This document shows positions 12,446 to 23,660 of a DNA stretch of 64,000 bases, in pieces; position 1 is the first letter of the stretch, and each line of letters starts with the position of its first letter. Source of the stretch: Metellina segmentata (lineage: Eukaryota > Arthropoda > Arachnida > Araneae > Tetragnathidae); assembly GCA_947359465.1 (NCBI GenBank), contig OX375873.1, positions 70,755,477-70,819,476 on the forward strand. Reading direction: 5' to 3'. Both the position numbers and the translations under genes were made by a program. Under the pieces are notes generated by a model. That model was not told the DNA's origin and searched no databases. It saw only the letters and a list, made by a program, of their open reading frames with translations.

Positions 12446-13284
12446 CAGGCCTCGAAATAGATTTTTTAATACAGATGCACCTTGTGCACCTAAGTTTTTA
12501 AATTAGGTACACAGGTTATATTTTAGTTCCACATTTAAAAAACGTTGTATAAGAGCATTAATGTAATGTAAACTACTTTATTAGTTGGGTCTGTTTAGAT
12601 AGTTTAGAGTAGTATATAGTATGGGATCAAATAGACAACTGCAAGTTAAGATACAGATACTTTATTATTTAAAAGGGACATGGGACAAAACAATGAGAGT
12701 TGAAATAAAAGGGAAAGAAGCGTCAGCGTCGAATTGATAGTCAATAGAGCTCGTCATAGCTCAGTTAGTTAAAACGCGAAGCTCTTGCTTCCGCGGCTTA
12801 CATTCGATGTCTGATTAGTTACTATGTGATGCGGCGCGTCACCTATAATGTATACATCCGCGCGTGGGAGGGGAACCGACAAGACTATTTTCCCACAATA
12901 GTAAATAAAAATATTTAAACATCTAAATTTTCCCTTCTCCGGCGCACGGCTATCGCGGCAGTCGCTTCAACAGAGCCATCTGGAAAATGTTTCGATCTTC
13001 GGAAAGTTCTTTTGGTAGTGACACAAGTAAACCTTCTTACTGTATAAACCTGTTACGGCCCAGCGATTTTGTTTTCGCATAGTGTGTATTTAGGAATTTT
13101 AATTACGTTCATTTAGAGCGAGAGAGGTCGATACTAATAGTTTGTTCAAGCATCAAAATAACATAAAAGGTTCCCTCACCTTTTTTAACGTTAGGTGCAC
13201 TGCGTGCACGCGGGAAAAAATTAGGTGCACAATTTTATTTTCATGTGCACAGTGCACCTGTGCACCCAGGTATTTCGAGCCCTG
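12446..13284. mobile_element. Non-autonomous hAT-type element with 8-bp target duplication
   Basis: The element starts CAGGCCTCGAAATA and ends TATTTCGAGCCCTG, imperfect inverted repeats of the hAT form. It is flanked by a perfect 8-bp direct repeat AGCTAAGC (12438-12445 and 13285-13292), the duplication length diagnostic of hAT transposases. Subterminal regions repeat GTGCAC words (near 12476-12495 and 13190-13265). No transposase frame remains. A tRNA-like block lies inside at about 12750-12825. Confidence 0.88.
12752..12825 (+). repeat. tRNA-like SINE head inside the hAT element
   Basis: CATAGCTCAGTTAGTTAAAA resembles a pol III A box, and ACATTCGATGTC about 45 bases later resembles a weakened B box. 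No cloverleaf could be closed, so this is a tRNA-derived SINE head or a decayed tRNA relic rather than a functional tRNA. Confidence 0.45.
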
Positions 13285-13314
13285 AGCTAAGCAAGTATTG
13301 CCCACTCTTAGTTT

Positions 13315-13570
13315 GGTTTGGTTTGTGACGCCAGGCCATATCTGGCCAATCTACACCCAACAGCATCAAGTAACTGGATTTCCGTAAAGGTAATTAATTG
13401 ACCTCTCACTTGAATCAAACCAAATGGCTATGAATGCAAAGGAAATCTTTAACGACTCAGAAGACAGAAGTAAATCCTGAGGGAATCGGGGGAATTTGAA
13501 CCACCGAAAACTCACATGTTTATAGAGCAGTGGGCAATCCAAACCCAGGAACTGCTAACTCTTAGGAAAT
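13315..13570 (+). repeat. Dispersed repeat, copy 1
   Basis: Contains GGCCAATCTACACCCAACAG followed by CATCAAGTAACTG, matching a diverged copy at 23.5-23.65 kb that has ATTCAACCTAACAAC and ATCAAGCAACTGCC. No coding sequence. Class unknown, possibly a SINE body. Confidence 0.5.
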
Positions 13571-13989
13571 TTCCGCAACTTTTTGCGTTGCATGTGATTA
13601 GTTATCATGTGATATAAATTATCATTGATAACACATCAAATAAAATTTTTTTTTAGCATGTTAAAATATTTAATTATTTTAACGGAATTATCGTGAGTTT
13701 ATATTTACTCTCGTTACATTCCAATTTTTGAAGGTTTGACTAGATTTTTATACTTGTTGTACTGTCTCAGAATAACTTCATAGTTTGATCATGAACTGCA
13801 ACAATTATAGCTTCATTACTAACTCAATTAAATGTAAAACATTTTTTTATCAATTTCATTTATAAATTTCTGATGTTCATCGAATTTAATAAGTTGAACT
13901 CTATTACTTAAAAATTGAGAGCTCAAGAGTCAACGCTTTTTGTACATTGCTTAGTCTTAACCCTCCAAGTGTTTTATCTTGTACAATAT

Positions 13990-14030
13990 CTGGAAAAGTT
14001 TGCTAAGGACGATATATCTCGTCGAAACAA
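13990..14030 (-). repeat. Dispersed palindromic monomer
   Basis: AGTTTGCTAAGGACGATATA followed by TCTCGTCGAAAC is a lightly decayed copy of the palindromic monomer core, in the inverted orientation. Confidence 0.5.
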
Positions 14031-14224
14031 AAATGCCCTAATTCTCCAAAGTGAAAGGAAGGTCTTAGTAAGAAAGAGAAAATGTTCTTTGAACAGAATT
14101 TCTGACTGTTTGGAACATGTTTCTGCAAAACAGACTTGACCCTACAAGCCAGTTTTCGACGCGATGGTAAATCACCTGCAGGCTTAACATGAGTTCATTT
14201 CACGTTTGAAGAGTGAATGATATA

Positions 14225-14345
14225 GATACCATAGCTCACTACACAACTAGCTGAAAATGAAACCATTCGAGCCTTTTATCGGAGTCGCGCAAGTTCAGTT
14301 TATATAGTCGTGGATTAAAGTAACCGGAGGGTTTTCAGTTCAAAA
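14225..14345 (+). repeat. Possible tRNA-derived SINE head (degenerate)
   Basis: CATAGCTCACTACACAACTA resembles an A box and CAGTTCAAAACTCG a B box. Spacing is long and the match is weak. Confidence 0.3.
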
Positions 14346-14442
14346 CTCGATGCAACGAAAGTCCCTCGAGTACGTGGGGACTGAGGCACGCAAGGTCTGC
14401 CATGGTGTGAAATGTCGTTGACGTGGTGTTGTAGAGCTAAGT

Positions 14443-14545
14443 AGGGCATGAGCTCAGTTGTTAACCTCGTCATCTGACCATGTTTCAAAATCACAAGGTG
14501 TTGTCTTCGAATGTCTCCTGCAGTGATTGTTCCTGTACCGTCGTC
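14443..14545 (+). repeat. tRNA-derived SINE head
   Basis: ATGAGCTCAGTTGTTAACC fits a pol III A box and GTCTTCGAATGTC fits a B box about 55 bases later. The following sequence does not fold as a tRNA, so a SINE is more likely. Confidence 0.45.
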
Positions 14546-16284
14546 AATAACCCGTTATATCACTGCAGGGTGCCATGCATTCAGATTCCATACTTGAGTC
14601 TATGAGCACTTAATTTTGTCTATCATGTGGTATAAAAAGAAGACTTAAAGGGCTCACGTAGAAAGCGTTCGAATGACTAATTTTGAATTTGTTTGCGAAC
14701 TTCAGAGAAGTGATAGAAAACGGGTAGAGATTCGTCATAGCGAGGGTGGATTGGGCAAGATTTGGTAGGCTAATTGCGTTTTTTTCCCACGCTATTACGA
14801 TATGGAGAAGGAAGATTTATTTTTCGTTCCACCCTACTACACAACGCAGAATCAAGAGATAGCAAACGCAATCTATCCTTGAGGCTACTGTCAATGAAAT
14901 TCAAAAAAAGATGCCTATCAACAAAATCAGGGCAGTAGTTGTAACACGAGGAATTGCATGCGATTAATGTAAAATATGCAAAAAAGGAATTTGTCCGGAT
15001 ATTCTGTTCAAAACATCAAACAGGAATGAAATTTTTAGGTGCACTAATTTAGCAATCAATTTTTTAAGCCAAATGAAGATTGAGACCTTATTGGATTGGA
15101 GTTTCAATAAAAGTCTTTACATACAATGTTTGGTCATCTGATTAAAATTTAAGGGAATGTGTTTCCGTAAACATAAAAAGTGATGCATCTTGAATGGTTT
15201 TAGTACAAAAATTAATTTGTCATTTTGGTTGTTTTTAAGACAAATATTTACAACTTTCAAATTGTTTCTCTAAGTTCGGTTTTCACATTTTAACCGTTGA
15301 TACGATACTTAGATATGCGACTATGGCAGACGATTATATATGAAAACCAAACATAATCTGTTTATTACCTAGTGAACGATTAATTGAGTAAAATATTAAT
15401 TTAGTAGCTGTTTCTATAAATTTAAATACTATTTACTATTAATTTTTCTATGAATAAGAGCGAATGAAAATTTTCAAATTATTTTAGCATGAAAATACAT
15501 TCTTTGTGAAAGGATGGAAAATAAGAAATTAACACCTTTAAGGAACCATCGGAAAGTGTATAAATTGTCTAGACGCCCTGGCATATCGGAAGATAGAGGT
15601 TTTGCAATGAATCCCATTCCACTGCTTTATTTACGCAAATGAGGTGGTAGTCCAACTAGACAAAAAGGGTACACATATTACTTCATATCTGTCGGTGAGA
15701 TTTATCCCTGCGATCTGCAGTAATAACAAAATAAAGAATAAGTAAAATACAGGTATAAAAAAATACATAGTATCTCCTAATACAAAACATTAAAAGTCAG
15801 TTAAAAACATTTGTAAAAACTCTGCTTATTTTCGCTAAATAACGGTGGCGGCTTTTAGATTATGGACAGGGTATGATTTCATAGTAAAGCATTTGAATCG
15901 TTTTGGCAGCTTCAGTTGCCCAAAATGTGTCCTATATTGAGGAATGGCTAGCATGGAGTGCGATCGCTTTTTGAAATGTTAAGCATTAACAGTGAATGCA
16001 ATAGTCTGTTGTGTTGCTCCAATGCGACGTTAGTTAATCTACCTACCTAAGGCGTCTATGTCGCTGTTGGAGGTAGCTTGAGAGCTTTTGAAGCAGATGG
16101 AATCTTTTTCTGACTTTAATTATTTATGTACTCGGATATCATATATTACTTAGTGGCCCATGTATTTGTCTAAATGCCTTTACAATAAAAAAGACTTTGG
16201 GGGAAAGGTATTCAACCTTCAGATCCCCTTCTCTGTCTATGTCATTGCATAAAATTTATTTCTTGTCCATTCTTTCTTTAACAG
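14546..16284. other. Upstream sequence, probably intron of the peptide gene
   Basis: AT-rich with no recognisable exon. The strong splice acceptor at 16283-16284 implies that at least part of this stretch is an intron lying downstream of an unseen 5' untranslated exon. Confidence 0.45.
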
Positions 16285-17105
16285 GATGTCTTTGAAACTG
16301 CCTTTGTGGATTCTGACAGCTTTCGTGTATTTCGCTGCGCCATCTCTCGGAGAGCTGCCCACCAATTCCCTGCCTCCTGATGAAATAGCCGATTACTTGG
16401 ATGAAAAGCATCAGCGCTATGTATTGCCCCGCATAATGAGTCTCGCTAAGAAACTTGACCTCAAGCTGGACGGTTACAGAGCACTCTCGGACAACCCGAA
16501 ACTCGGTAAAATCCTCCGTTCGCTGTCCACGAACGGAGCAATCAACCGCCATGCCGATCGTTCCAGAACAGAAATTTTACAGAAAAGGAAATTTCCAGAA
16601 ATTGACTCCAGAGGCTTCGATGAAGATATCTTCGATGAAGGATTTGGTGACTGGTCACCAATGAAACGGTGGTGATTATTCAGACACACCTCTGGCGTCT
16701 TTCGTTCGTCATTCAAGGCGATTAGGTATACGAGTGGAAATTTACGAAACTTGCCATCTCGACTTCCTCTACTTTCAATTATTGTACTGTTATCGTAAAG
16801 ATTTGTACAGTTTAGTTTGTGTATGGACAAGGAAATCGAGTTTGTTTCGTGCATACTCAAAAACGTTAAGCATCATTTAAGAGTTGTTGACTCAATAGGT
16901 TATGTGAAATCACTATTTATTTTGGTATTCGTAATTGTTTGTAAATGATTTTAATAATAGAACGGTTATGTATTCACAAATTTAATCAGTTGGATATTGC
17001 ATCAATGTAATTTTTCTCTTCCTCCTTTTAAAATGAAAGATTTCTGAAAGGTGTCTGTATTTTGTTTGTCTAAATTAAAAATCGAAATAAAAAAGTTTGT
17101 TACTT
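16285..17105 (+). CDS. Putative neuropeptide-like prohormone (coding exon, CDS 16286-16675)
   Basis: Encodes 129 residues from the ATG at 16286. Residues 1-22 form a clear signal peptide (basic start, hydrophobic core, small residues before a likely cut after SLG). The rest is charged, cysteine-free and partly helix-like, with dibasic sites at 55-56 (KK), 100-101 (KR) and 127-128 (KR). The last two bracket an acidic peptide containing EIDSRGF and DEGFGDWSPM, followed by KR and a single Trp. This layout is that of a neuropeptide or hormone precursor. EIDxxGF faintly recalls orcokinins, but I cannot assign a family. The acceptor TTCTTTAACAG ends one base before the ATG, so an untranslated first exon lies upstream. 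The AATAAA at 17086-17091 sets the likely 3' end. Start choice is secure because of the splice site and signal peptide. Confidence 0.75.
17086..17091 (+). promoter_or_regulatory. Poly(A) signal of the peptide gene
   Basis: AATAAA, 410 bases after the stop codon, followed by an A run and T-rich sequence. Confidence 0.6.
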
Positions 17106-17109
17106 TATT

Positions 17110-18034
17110 TTCTCCAGACATGTACACATTGCTAGATTTATATTATTCCTGAATCTGAACAACTTTTTGTGTCTGATTATACACTTAATTTGTTCATAGA
17201 AACACTAAAAGAGATAACAGTATATTCATATAAGTTTATATTTTTACTATAAGTTATTGTTATTATCAGTTTTTTTTCTTCGGATTATTTCTTATCCATT
17301 CGAATAAATAATTGAAGAGAAAAATTGGAATGAAATTTAAAATCAGTTCAATTAAAACTTTCCTAGTTAAAATCAATAAAATATCCATGATTTCAGATAA
17401 ATATTTGATAACAAGTTCATTGAACTTCATCCCAATTCAAAACCTTTCATATTTTAAAATAAAAAAAAAATATTTGAAGATTTAACAAAAAACAATTTGA
17501 TGCACATATTGCAGAAAATGCAGCTTTAGGTACTATGTGTACTAACTAAGTTGTACAAAGATAAATTCATTGAAAAGATGCTATTAAAAATCAATTTCGT
17601 GTTGAAAAGCAAAGAAAGTTTTTTTTAGCATCCAAATGTGTAAAAAGGAGTTATACATTTAGCTAAAAAACTAATTAAATAAAATTTCTCATCGAGTTGT
17701 CACTTCGTCTTGAACCAGGAAAGATATCTTCATTACCCTTTATGATGTGTTAAGTCCTAAAAAGGGCAACAGGTAGAGCCACGAGACGTTCTAGGCTCGA
17801 ACTTTGAAATTGGAACTATTTAACTTCCCTTCTCTCTCTTTCTCGTTGTTTGAACATTATATTTAATATATGCTTAACAATGTAAAAAAACTTTGTAAAT
17901 AGGGTACATAGTTAATAATAATGGATTGTAAGGACCACACGAACAATTTAACCTTTCAAAAATATTTTCAAATTGGGAGGCAAAATCGATTTATAAACAT
18001 ACCAATTCTATCAAAAATAGTTAATAGTAATATA
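17110..18034. other. Intergenic, nothing recognised
   Basis: AT-rich sequence without a supported gene or repeat boundary. Confidence 0.5.
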
Positions 18035-18036
18035 TA

Positions 18037-18145
18037 GGGCAACTTTTTTTGTTGCAGTAAAAATGTGAAAAGTTGCATTTATCATTCCCTAAAGTTGCAT
18101 TTATGGAAATTGTGTTGTATTTATTTTTTATACACTATATTCTAA
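18037..18145. mobile_element. End fragment of the TA/GGGCAAC element
   Basis: Starts TA-GGGCAACTTTTTTTG and runs for about 105 bp as a close copy of the reverse complement of the right end of the element at 37057-37802, including the words AGTTGCATTTATCATTCCCT and GTTGTATTTATT. The other end is missing. A short hairpin (CACTATATTCT and AGAATATAGTG arms) sits at the break, at 18131-18181. Confidence 0.75.
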
Positions 18146-18149
18146 AAAA

Positions 18150-20704
18150 GAAATTATTTTTTATTTCAGAATATAGTGTTTTTTAGGCAAATAGTTTCTT
18201 CGAAACTGATATGCATCTCTTTTTTGATAGTTAATCGATGTCTGCATTTAGTTTCAATGACTACTACTGTTCCTGAAAATTATACCCCACACAAGTAGGC
18301 ATAATTGGTATGCTGCAAAAGGAATCCGAATTTATAGGCCTTTCTGGATATTCTTCCTTCACCAAGATCCGAAATAAAGGTGGTGGAAGTTACAGTGGCT
18401 TAGATATTGTTTTGCTTTTCAACTTTGTAATTCATTCAAAGGACTCATCTGCGAAATTTTAGTTCTAGAAGTTCTTTTCTGTATCATTAAACAATACGGT
18501 TTCTATCCTAAAATTGGGTTGATTACTTACAGTAAAATGTTTAGTGATTAAAAACAATTAGAATATTTTGTGACAGACAAATTTTACTTGAAACGGAGAG
18601 GTTTGGGATTTAAATATATATTTAAGCCAAATCTCGTCGTTTAAATTTATTTTATATTTTAAACGATAGATGAAATATAACGCCTAGTGAGTCTATGACG
18701 TTCAATAAAAATTTTTAGAAAGCAACATGCAACCTTTTCAGCTTTTCTAAAACTGAATTCGAAATTTTTTCAGATCGCACTACTCACTTGTAAATTATTC
18801 ATCAAATAGTTATTTGCCTTTGTAATAGACGAGTCTCTTGTGAAATAGGCTTTTGCTAGGATACATGCTTTTCGTTTGATTCCTGAAATGACGTAATTAG
18901 GAAAGTTTTTCGAATGGAATTTCGGTATAATGGCTTGAGAATAAATCATAAATTTAACGAGTTTTTGAGATTTTTCTTTTTAGCCGTAGCGTTCTTTATA
19001 ACCCTTAGCAACACAAACAATTTCTTTATTATTGTCAACAATGGCCTGATGCTATCATTATGATCTTTTATTAATGTTCAGAATTTTCTGATTCATCTCT
19101 TGAAGCAGAAACATGAAAATTGAGGGTATCACGCCAAAGATACTGCGTGTGTTCCTCAAAATTTTCATGCTCTAACTCTTCATTTCCATCATGGAATTGC
19201 AATAAGTTCTTTGTATTGTTACTACGCCTTTATAGTTACTTAATCTAATTATCGTTTATGATTCATAGTTGTGAATCAGTCGAGGCGATACAGAAATTCG
19301 AATTTGACCTAAAAAGGAAAGAAAGTAGCAGAACGGGAAGAACAACGGGATTAGAAGTGCACAAAATTTCAGACACACATCAGAACGTATTTATTTAATA
19401 CCATTTCTATTTTGTGAAACAAAACTTGGTACATTATATTAAACTTAAATAACCTACCAGACTATAGAATAAATATAATTATCGAGTGAGCATTGGTAAT
19501 TTTGTTTTGATCCTGGATCATGTGACAAAAACTGGTAATAACGTGACCCTTAGACTACATTCGTCTGGATGGTGGGAACGAAAATTCATCACCTGATTGG
19601 TCTACAGCACGGTTGGAGACGCCTATTCTTTGATTCGTCATCTGATTGTCCCAAGCATTATAATAATAGACTTTGGCGATGTCACCATTTCTGTCACCAC
19701 TGTATAGATATGCCTTAACACACATCTCCCCGTCATAACATATTAGATCGCCAAACGAGGCGATAATATACCAAATCGGTTAACCAAATCAATTTTTTAC
19801 AGAGCAGTCATGTGACTCCAAGTCGACATAAACAATGCTCAGTCTACACCTACATTTCACGTCTATGTATCAAACTTGCAGATAAAGGAAAATTCATGGT
19901 AAATTAACATAAAACTTAGTGCAGTGTAACATAAATTTAAACATGATAATTTAAGGTATCTGTGTATACCATCGCGTGGAGGCAGTTGTTTGAAGCTATC
20001 ACAAAGTTAGATTTTTTGTAGATTTCTATAAGTAAAAGTATTTTATGTCACAAATATAGTGTAAAATTTTTTTTAAATAGAAATTGTGAAAAACGTGTGA
20101 AACAACAGCCAAAACTACCATTTACGCTAATCATATTAAAAAAAACAGTTAACATTTTTTCCGGTTTGTTCATTGAAATAACCTCTAAAAACATTGATGC
20201 AGGTATTGAACTATAATCATTACTATATTGTGTATTTAAATTAATTGTGGAATTTAATGTCAGTCATCCCTGAAAAGAAAAACACGAGATAAAAGCAGCA
20301 AAATGCAAAAAATATTCAAGTTTACATCCTGCACAATTTTTAAATGCACATTTCTTAATTCTAATAGTTCAAAACCTGCCTTGTAAATTTTATAATACTT
20401 ATAAAAAATTTCAAAATAATTTAATTTTTCGCATTCTGAGATATCGTGTTTTGCGGAACGTAACGCTTAGCGAAAGCTGTATTTCATGAAATAGCTAAAA
20501 ACAATACAAACCCTCCTGTCAAACATAGATATCAATACAATAAAAAAAATTTAAATCCCAGTTCTAATGATCATAGAAGTAAAATCTGAACTGATTTGAA
20601 GAGCAAAAGAGATGTAGTAAAAATGTGGAATTTGGGTGAAAATGGCGTTTTCAAGGTATACAGATAGCTTAATATAAAGCTTAGAATTTGGAAAGTGGAA
20701 AGAA
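18150..20704. other. Intergenic, nothing recognised
   Basis: No supported gene. About 19500-19860 is richer in GC than its surroundings and may be an old DNA element, but no terminal repeats were found. Confidence 0.45.
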
Positions 20705-20707
20705 AAT

Positions 20708-21560
20708 CTACAAATACAAATATTGACGACCAGATACAGGCTCAAGCCCAACAAGGCTGGTCCTTTGTTTATGAATTCCCCAATTCCCACTGACTATCCA
20801 ATTGTATCTTAAATTCGTACACTCCCTTTGAATTAACTATATTTTCTGGCAACGCGTTCCAACTGTCTATTACCCTATTAAAGTAGTAGTTTTTTTCCTT
20901 AAATCCCGATTAAAATGTGTCGTATTCAATTTATACCCATGGCCACTTGTTCTGTTATCTCTATCAAAATTCAAGCCCTCTGTGTCCCCTTACTTTACCA
21001 ACTTGAAAAGCTGAATCAAATCCCCTCTCCTTCTTCTTTCCAGTGTATACATGTTTAGCTTACTTAAACGTTCATTGTAGTCGAGATTTGTTATCCCCTT
21101 TATTATTTTTGTAGCTCCATGCTGAACCCTTTTAATTAATTCGATACCCTTTCTCATATATGGATCCCAGAATTGTACAGCATATTCTAAATGTGGTCTT
21201 ACTAAACCCTTATATAACGGCAAGTATATATTCTTATCCCTTGAAGTTACAGTCTTTTTAATATACCCCAATAACCTATTAGCCTTTTTACCCGCAGCTG
21301 AACATTGGTGACCCATTTTAAAATCCCTGTGAATTATCACCCCAAGACGCTTGACTGTTTCTCCCTACTTAACCTTTGCTACCTGCATACAGTACTCGGC
21401 TCCACTGTTCCTGTAACCCATATGCAGAACTTGACATTTCCCTATATTAAATGACATACCCCATTTTACAGCCCATTAGGATATCTTCCCCTCAAAAAAA
21501 AATCCTCTCAATCCCCTTGTAAATTCTCTATCTGTAACTTGGTATCCTTGGCATTTATCT
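20708..21560 (-). mobile_element. CR1-like element, 5'-truncated second copy
   Basis: On the - strand this reproduces the last third of the CR1-like element at 4985-7684, from the segment after the catalytic FADD motif to the 3' end with its GACGACCAG-type tail and ACAAAT hexamers at about 20711-20724. Intact frame 20990-21340 encodes the block containing NRLLGYIKKTVTSRDK and LVRPHLEYAVQFWDPYMRK. Frame breaks on both sides make it a dead copy. Confidence 0.9.
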
Positions 21561-23495
21561 ATTAGATAAAAACCTCCCAGCTTGAATGATGGATCTTATC
21601 CCCTTATTAATATAATAGTAACAATTTCAAATCGATTAAAAAATTGAGGTAACTCTCATTGCTTGATCCAATGAAATCAAACGCATTGTTAACTATTAAA
21701 TTCAAAGTACATTTTAGTTATCGAGACTTTAAGTTAAGGGAATTCCCTTTCCTTCATACGCAATCACACATGCATGTTTTGGTTTGATAAAAGACAGCAT
21801 ATCTGCTTTAACTCTATCTCCATATCTAATACCAAAACGAAACCTAAACTAAATTTTTATCAGATAGTGTGCTATCTTTTATATCCCCTTTAAAACAATG
21901 TTTGCTGAAAGACGATTTGTTTTGTTAGTTCTATTATTTCTAATAGAGCTAACGTCCATATAACACCAGGTGCTCGGATGAAACAATTTATATAATGGTC
22001 TGAATCTAGATAGCCTCGTATTATGGGAAGTAAAACCCCCAATGTTTTAAAGGCAGCAATTTTGAGATTTTTAGATTCATACAGTCCATATCGTCAGTTT
22101 AAAGCAGGCACTCATTCATTTATAAGATTTGTTTCTTTGATGAACAGCTTTTGACGAACTGCTAGTTTTTTTTTTATCAACAAGCAAAAATTAAAAGAAT
22201 TGCAATTGGAATCTAGAAAACCTCATATCATGGGGTTAATTCAAAGAATTTTAAATTCAATTTTTAGATTATATAGTCTATATCGTCCCTTTAAAGCAGA
22301 AAATCATAACTTTTAAGAATTTTTTTCTGTATTAAAACAGCTGTTTACAGGTAAACTGTTAATTTTTCGGTTTAAAAAAAAATGAAAATTTGAACATTTG
22401 GATTGTGTTTATCTTTTAAACAGTTTACAATGTCATAATATATTTGTAGTGAATCTACAAGTATCGGATGTAACCATAAAATATTTTAGAAAACCACTTT
22501 ATAAATAATTTAACTACTTAACATTCTGCCAACTCTTTATACAATGTATAGTGACATTCGATGTTCGTAAACTTTCTCAGAGCAATCTAAATTATCTAAA
22601 ATTGCTACATTGAAATTTATGAGGTAGGTTTTAGTGATTGCACATTAAAGAAACGCGTGCATTAGTTTATGGATTTTGTGTGCATAAGTATATGGATTTT
22701 GTGTACATAAGTATTTATATTTTGTGTACATTTGAATCGTAAAAAGCCCCAGTACCTATTAAATAAAAATATACAATAAAAATATAGCTTTTCGGTTAGG
22801 ATATATAAATTACAAAGTCTGTTCTGAATTACTCTTTTTATGCATGAGATATCTGTATTCATAAAGCAGAGTTAATTTTCTCTTTTCTCTATTCAAATCT
22901 ATACCGTTTTACCAATCCAAACCAAATTTGGTATACTTATTCTTTAAAACACGGCGGGTAACATAGGTAACATATTAACACTCTTTCTATGTATCCTAGG
23001 TGAGCATAAGCAGCTAATAACAATTCAAAATACCAATAGGAATAACATTGAGTATATTTTCGATTGCAGTACAAAAGTCAGATTGCTTTACAAGCAGTAC
23101 TGAAAAAAAAATTTTTTTTTTAACATTATGTTTCAAGAATTCGTAAAATTATTATTTATACATTTTCCAAAAGATCAATAAAATTTAAATATTTGACTGA
23201 TAAGAAAATATAAAAACACTAATTTTGCATAACTTCCATTTTGTAAAGAAACAAGGGTGTACTTAATGCGAAAAAGTGCAAGAAAAATACCCAATGATAT
23301 TAAACATGTTATTTTGCTACACAATCTGGCAATGCTAAAATTAATGTTCCATTTTTGTTGTTTTATTTAGAACTGGCAGAGGTTATCCGACCATACTCAG
23401 GATGAATTCCTTACTATAAATTGAAAAAGTGACCACAATAACTATTTCATTATGTCAAATGTCAACCCCAAAAAATAACCTTGTGAACCGTACCT
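21561..23495. other. Intergenic with an old local duplication
   Basis: No gene recognised. About 22005-22150 and 22205-22345 are diverged direct copies. Shared landmarks are GAATCTAGA, CATATCATGGGG-like and TTTTTAGATT words, then (C/T)ATATCGTC and TTTAAAGCAG. Confidence 0.45.
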
Positions 23496-23497
23496 CA

Positions 23498-23660
23498 CGT
23501 CTTTCTATGCAGGCGATGGACCATTCCCCAGTTACCTAAGTAGATTCAACCTAACAACATCAAGCAACTGCCTTTGCGATCAGATAGGGACACCGGATCA
23601 CTTCAACTGCCCACTCACGTTCCCTCATCACTTGACAAAACCAACAGATCAACATTATAA
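23498..23660 (+). repeat. Dispersed repeat, copy 2
   Basis: Diverged copy of the repeat at 13315-13570, sharing the ATCAAGCAACTG core and flanking words. Non-coding. Confidence 0.45.

Noticed and set aside
12752..12825. Functional tRNA gene
   Set aside because: A and B box-like words are present, but acceptor, D and T stems do not pair; better explained as a SINE head.
16256..16860. - strand frames overlapping the peptide gene
   Set aside because: They are shadows of the + strand coding exon, which has a signal peptide, splice acceptor and poly(A) signal.
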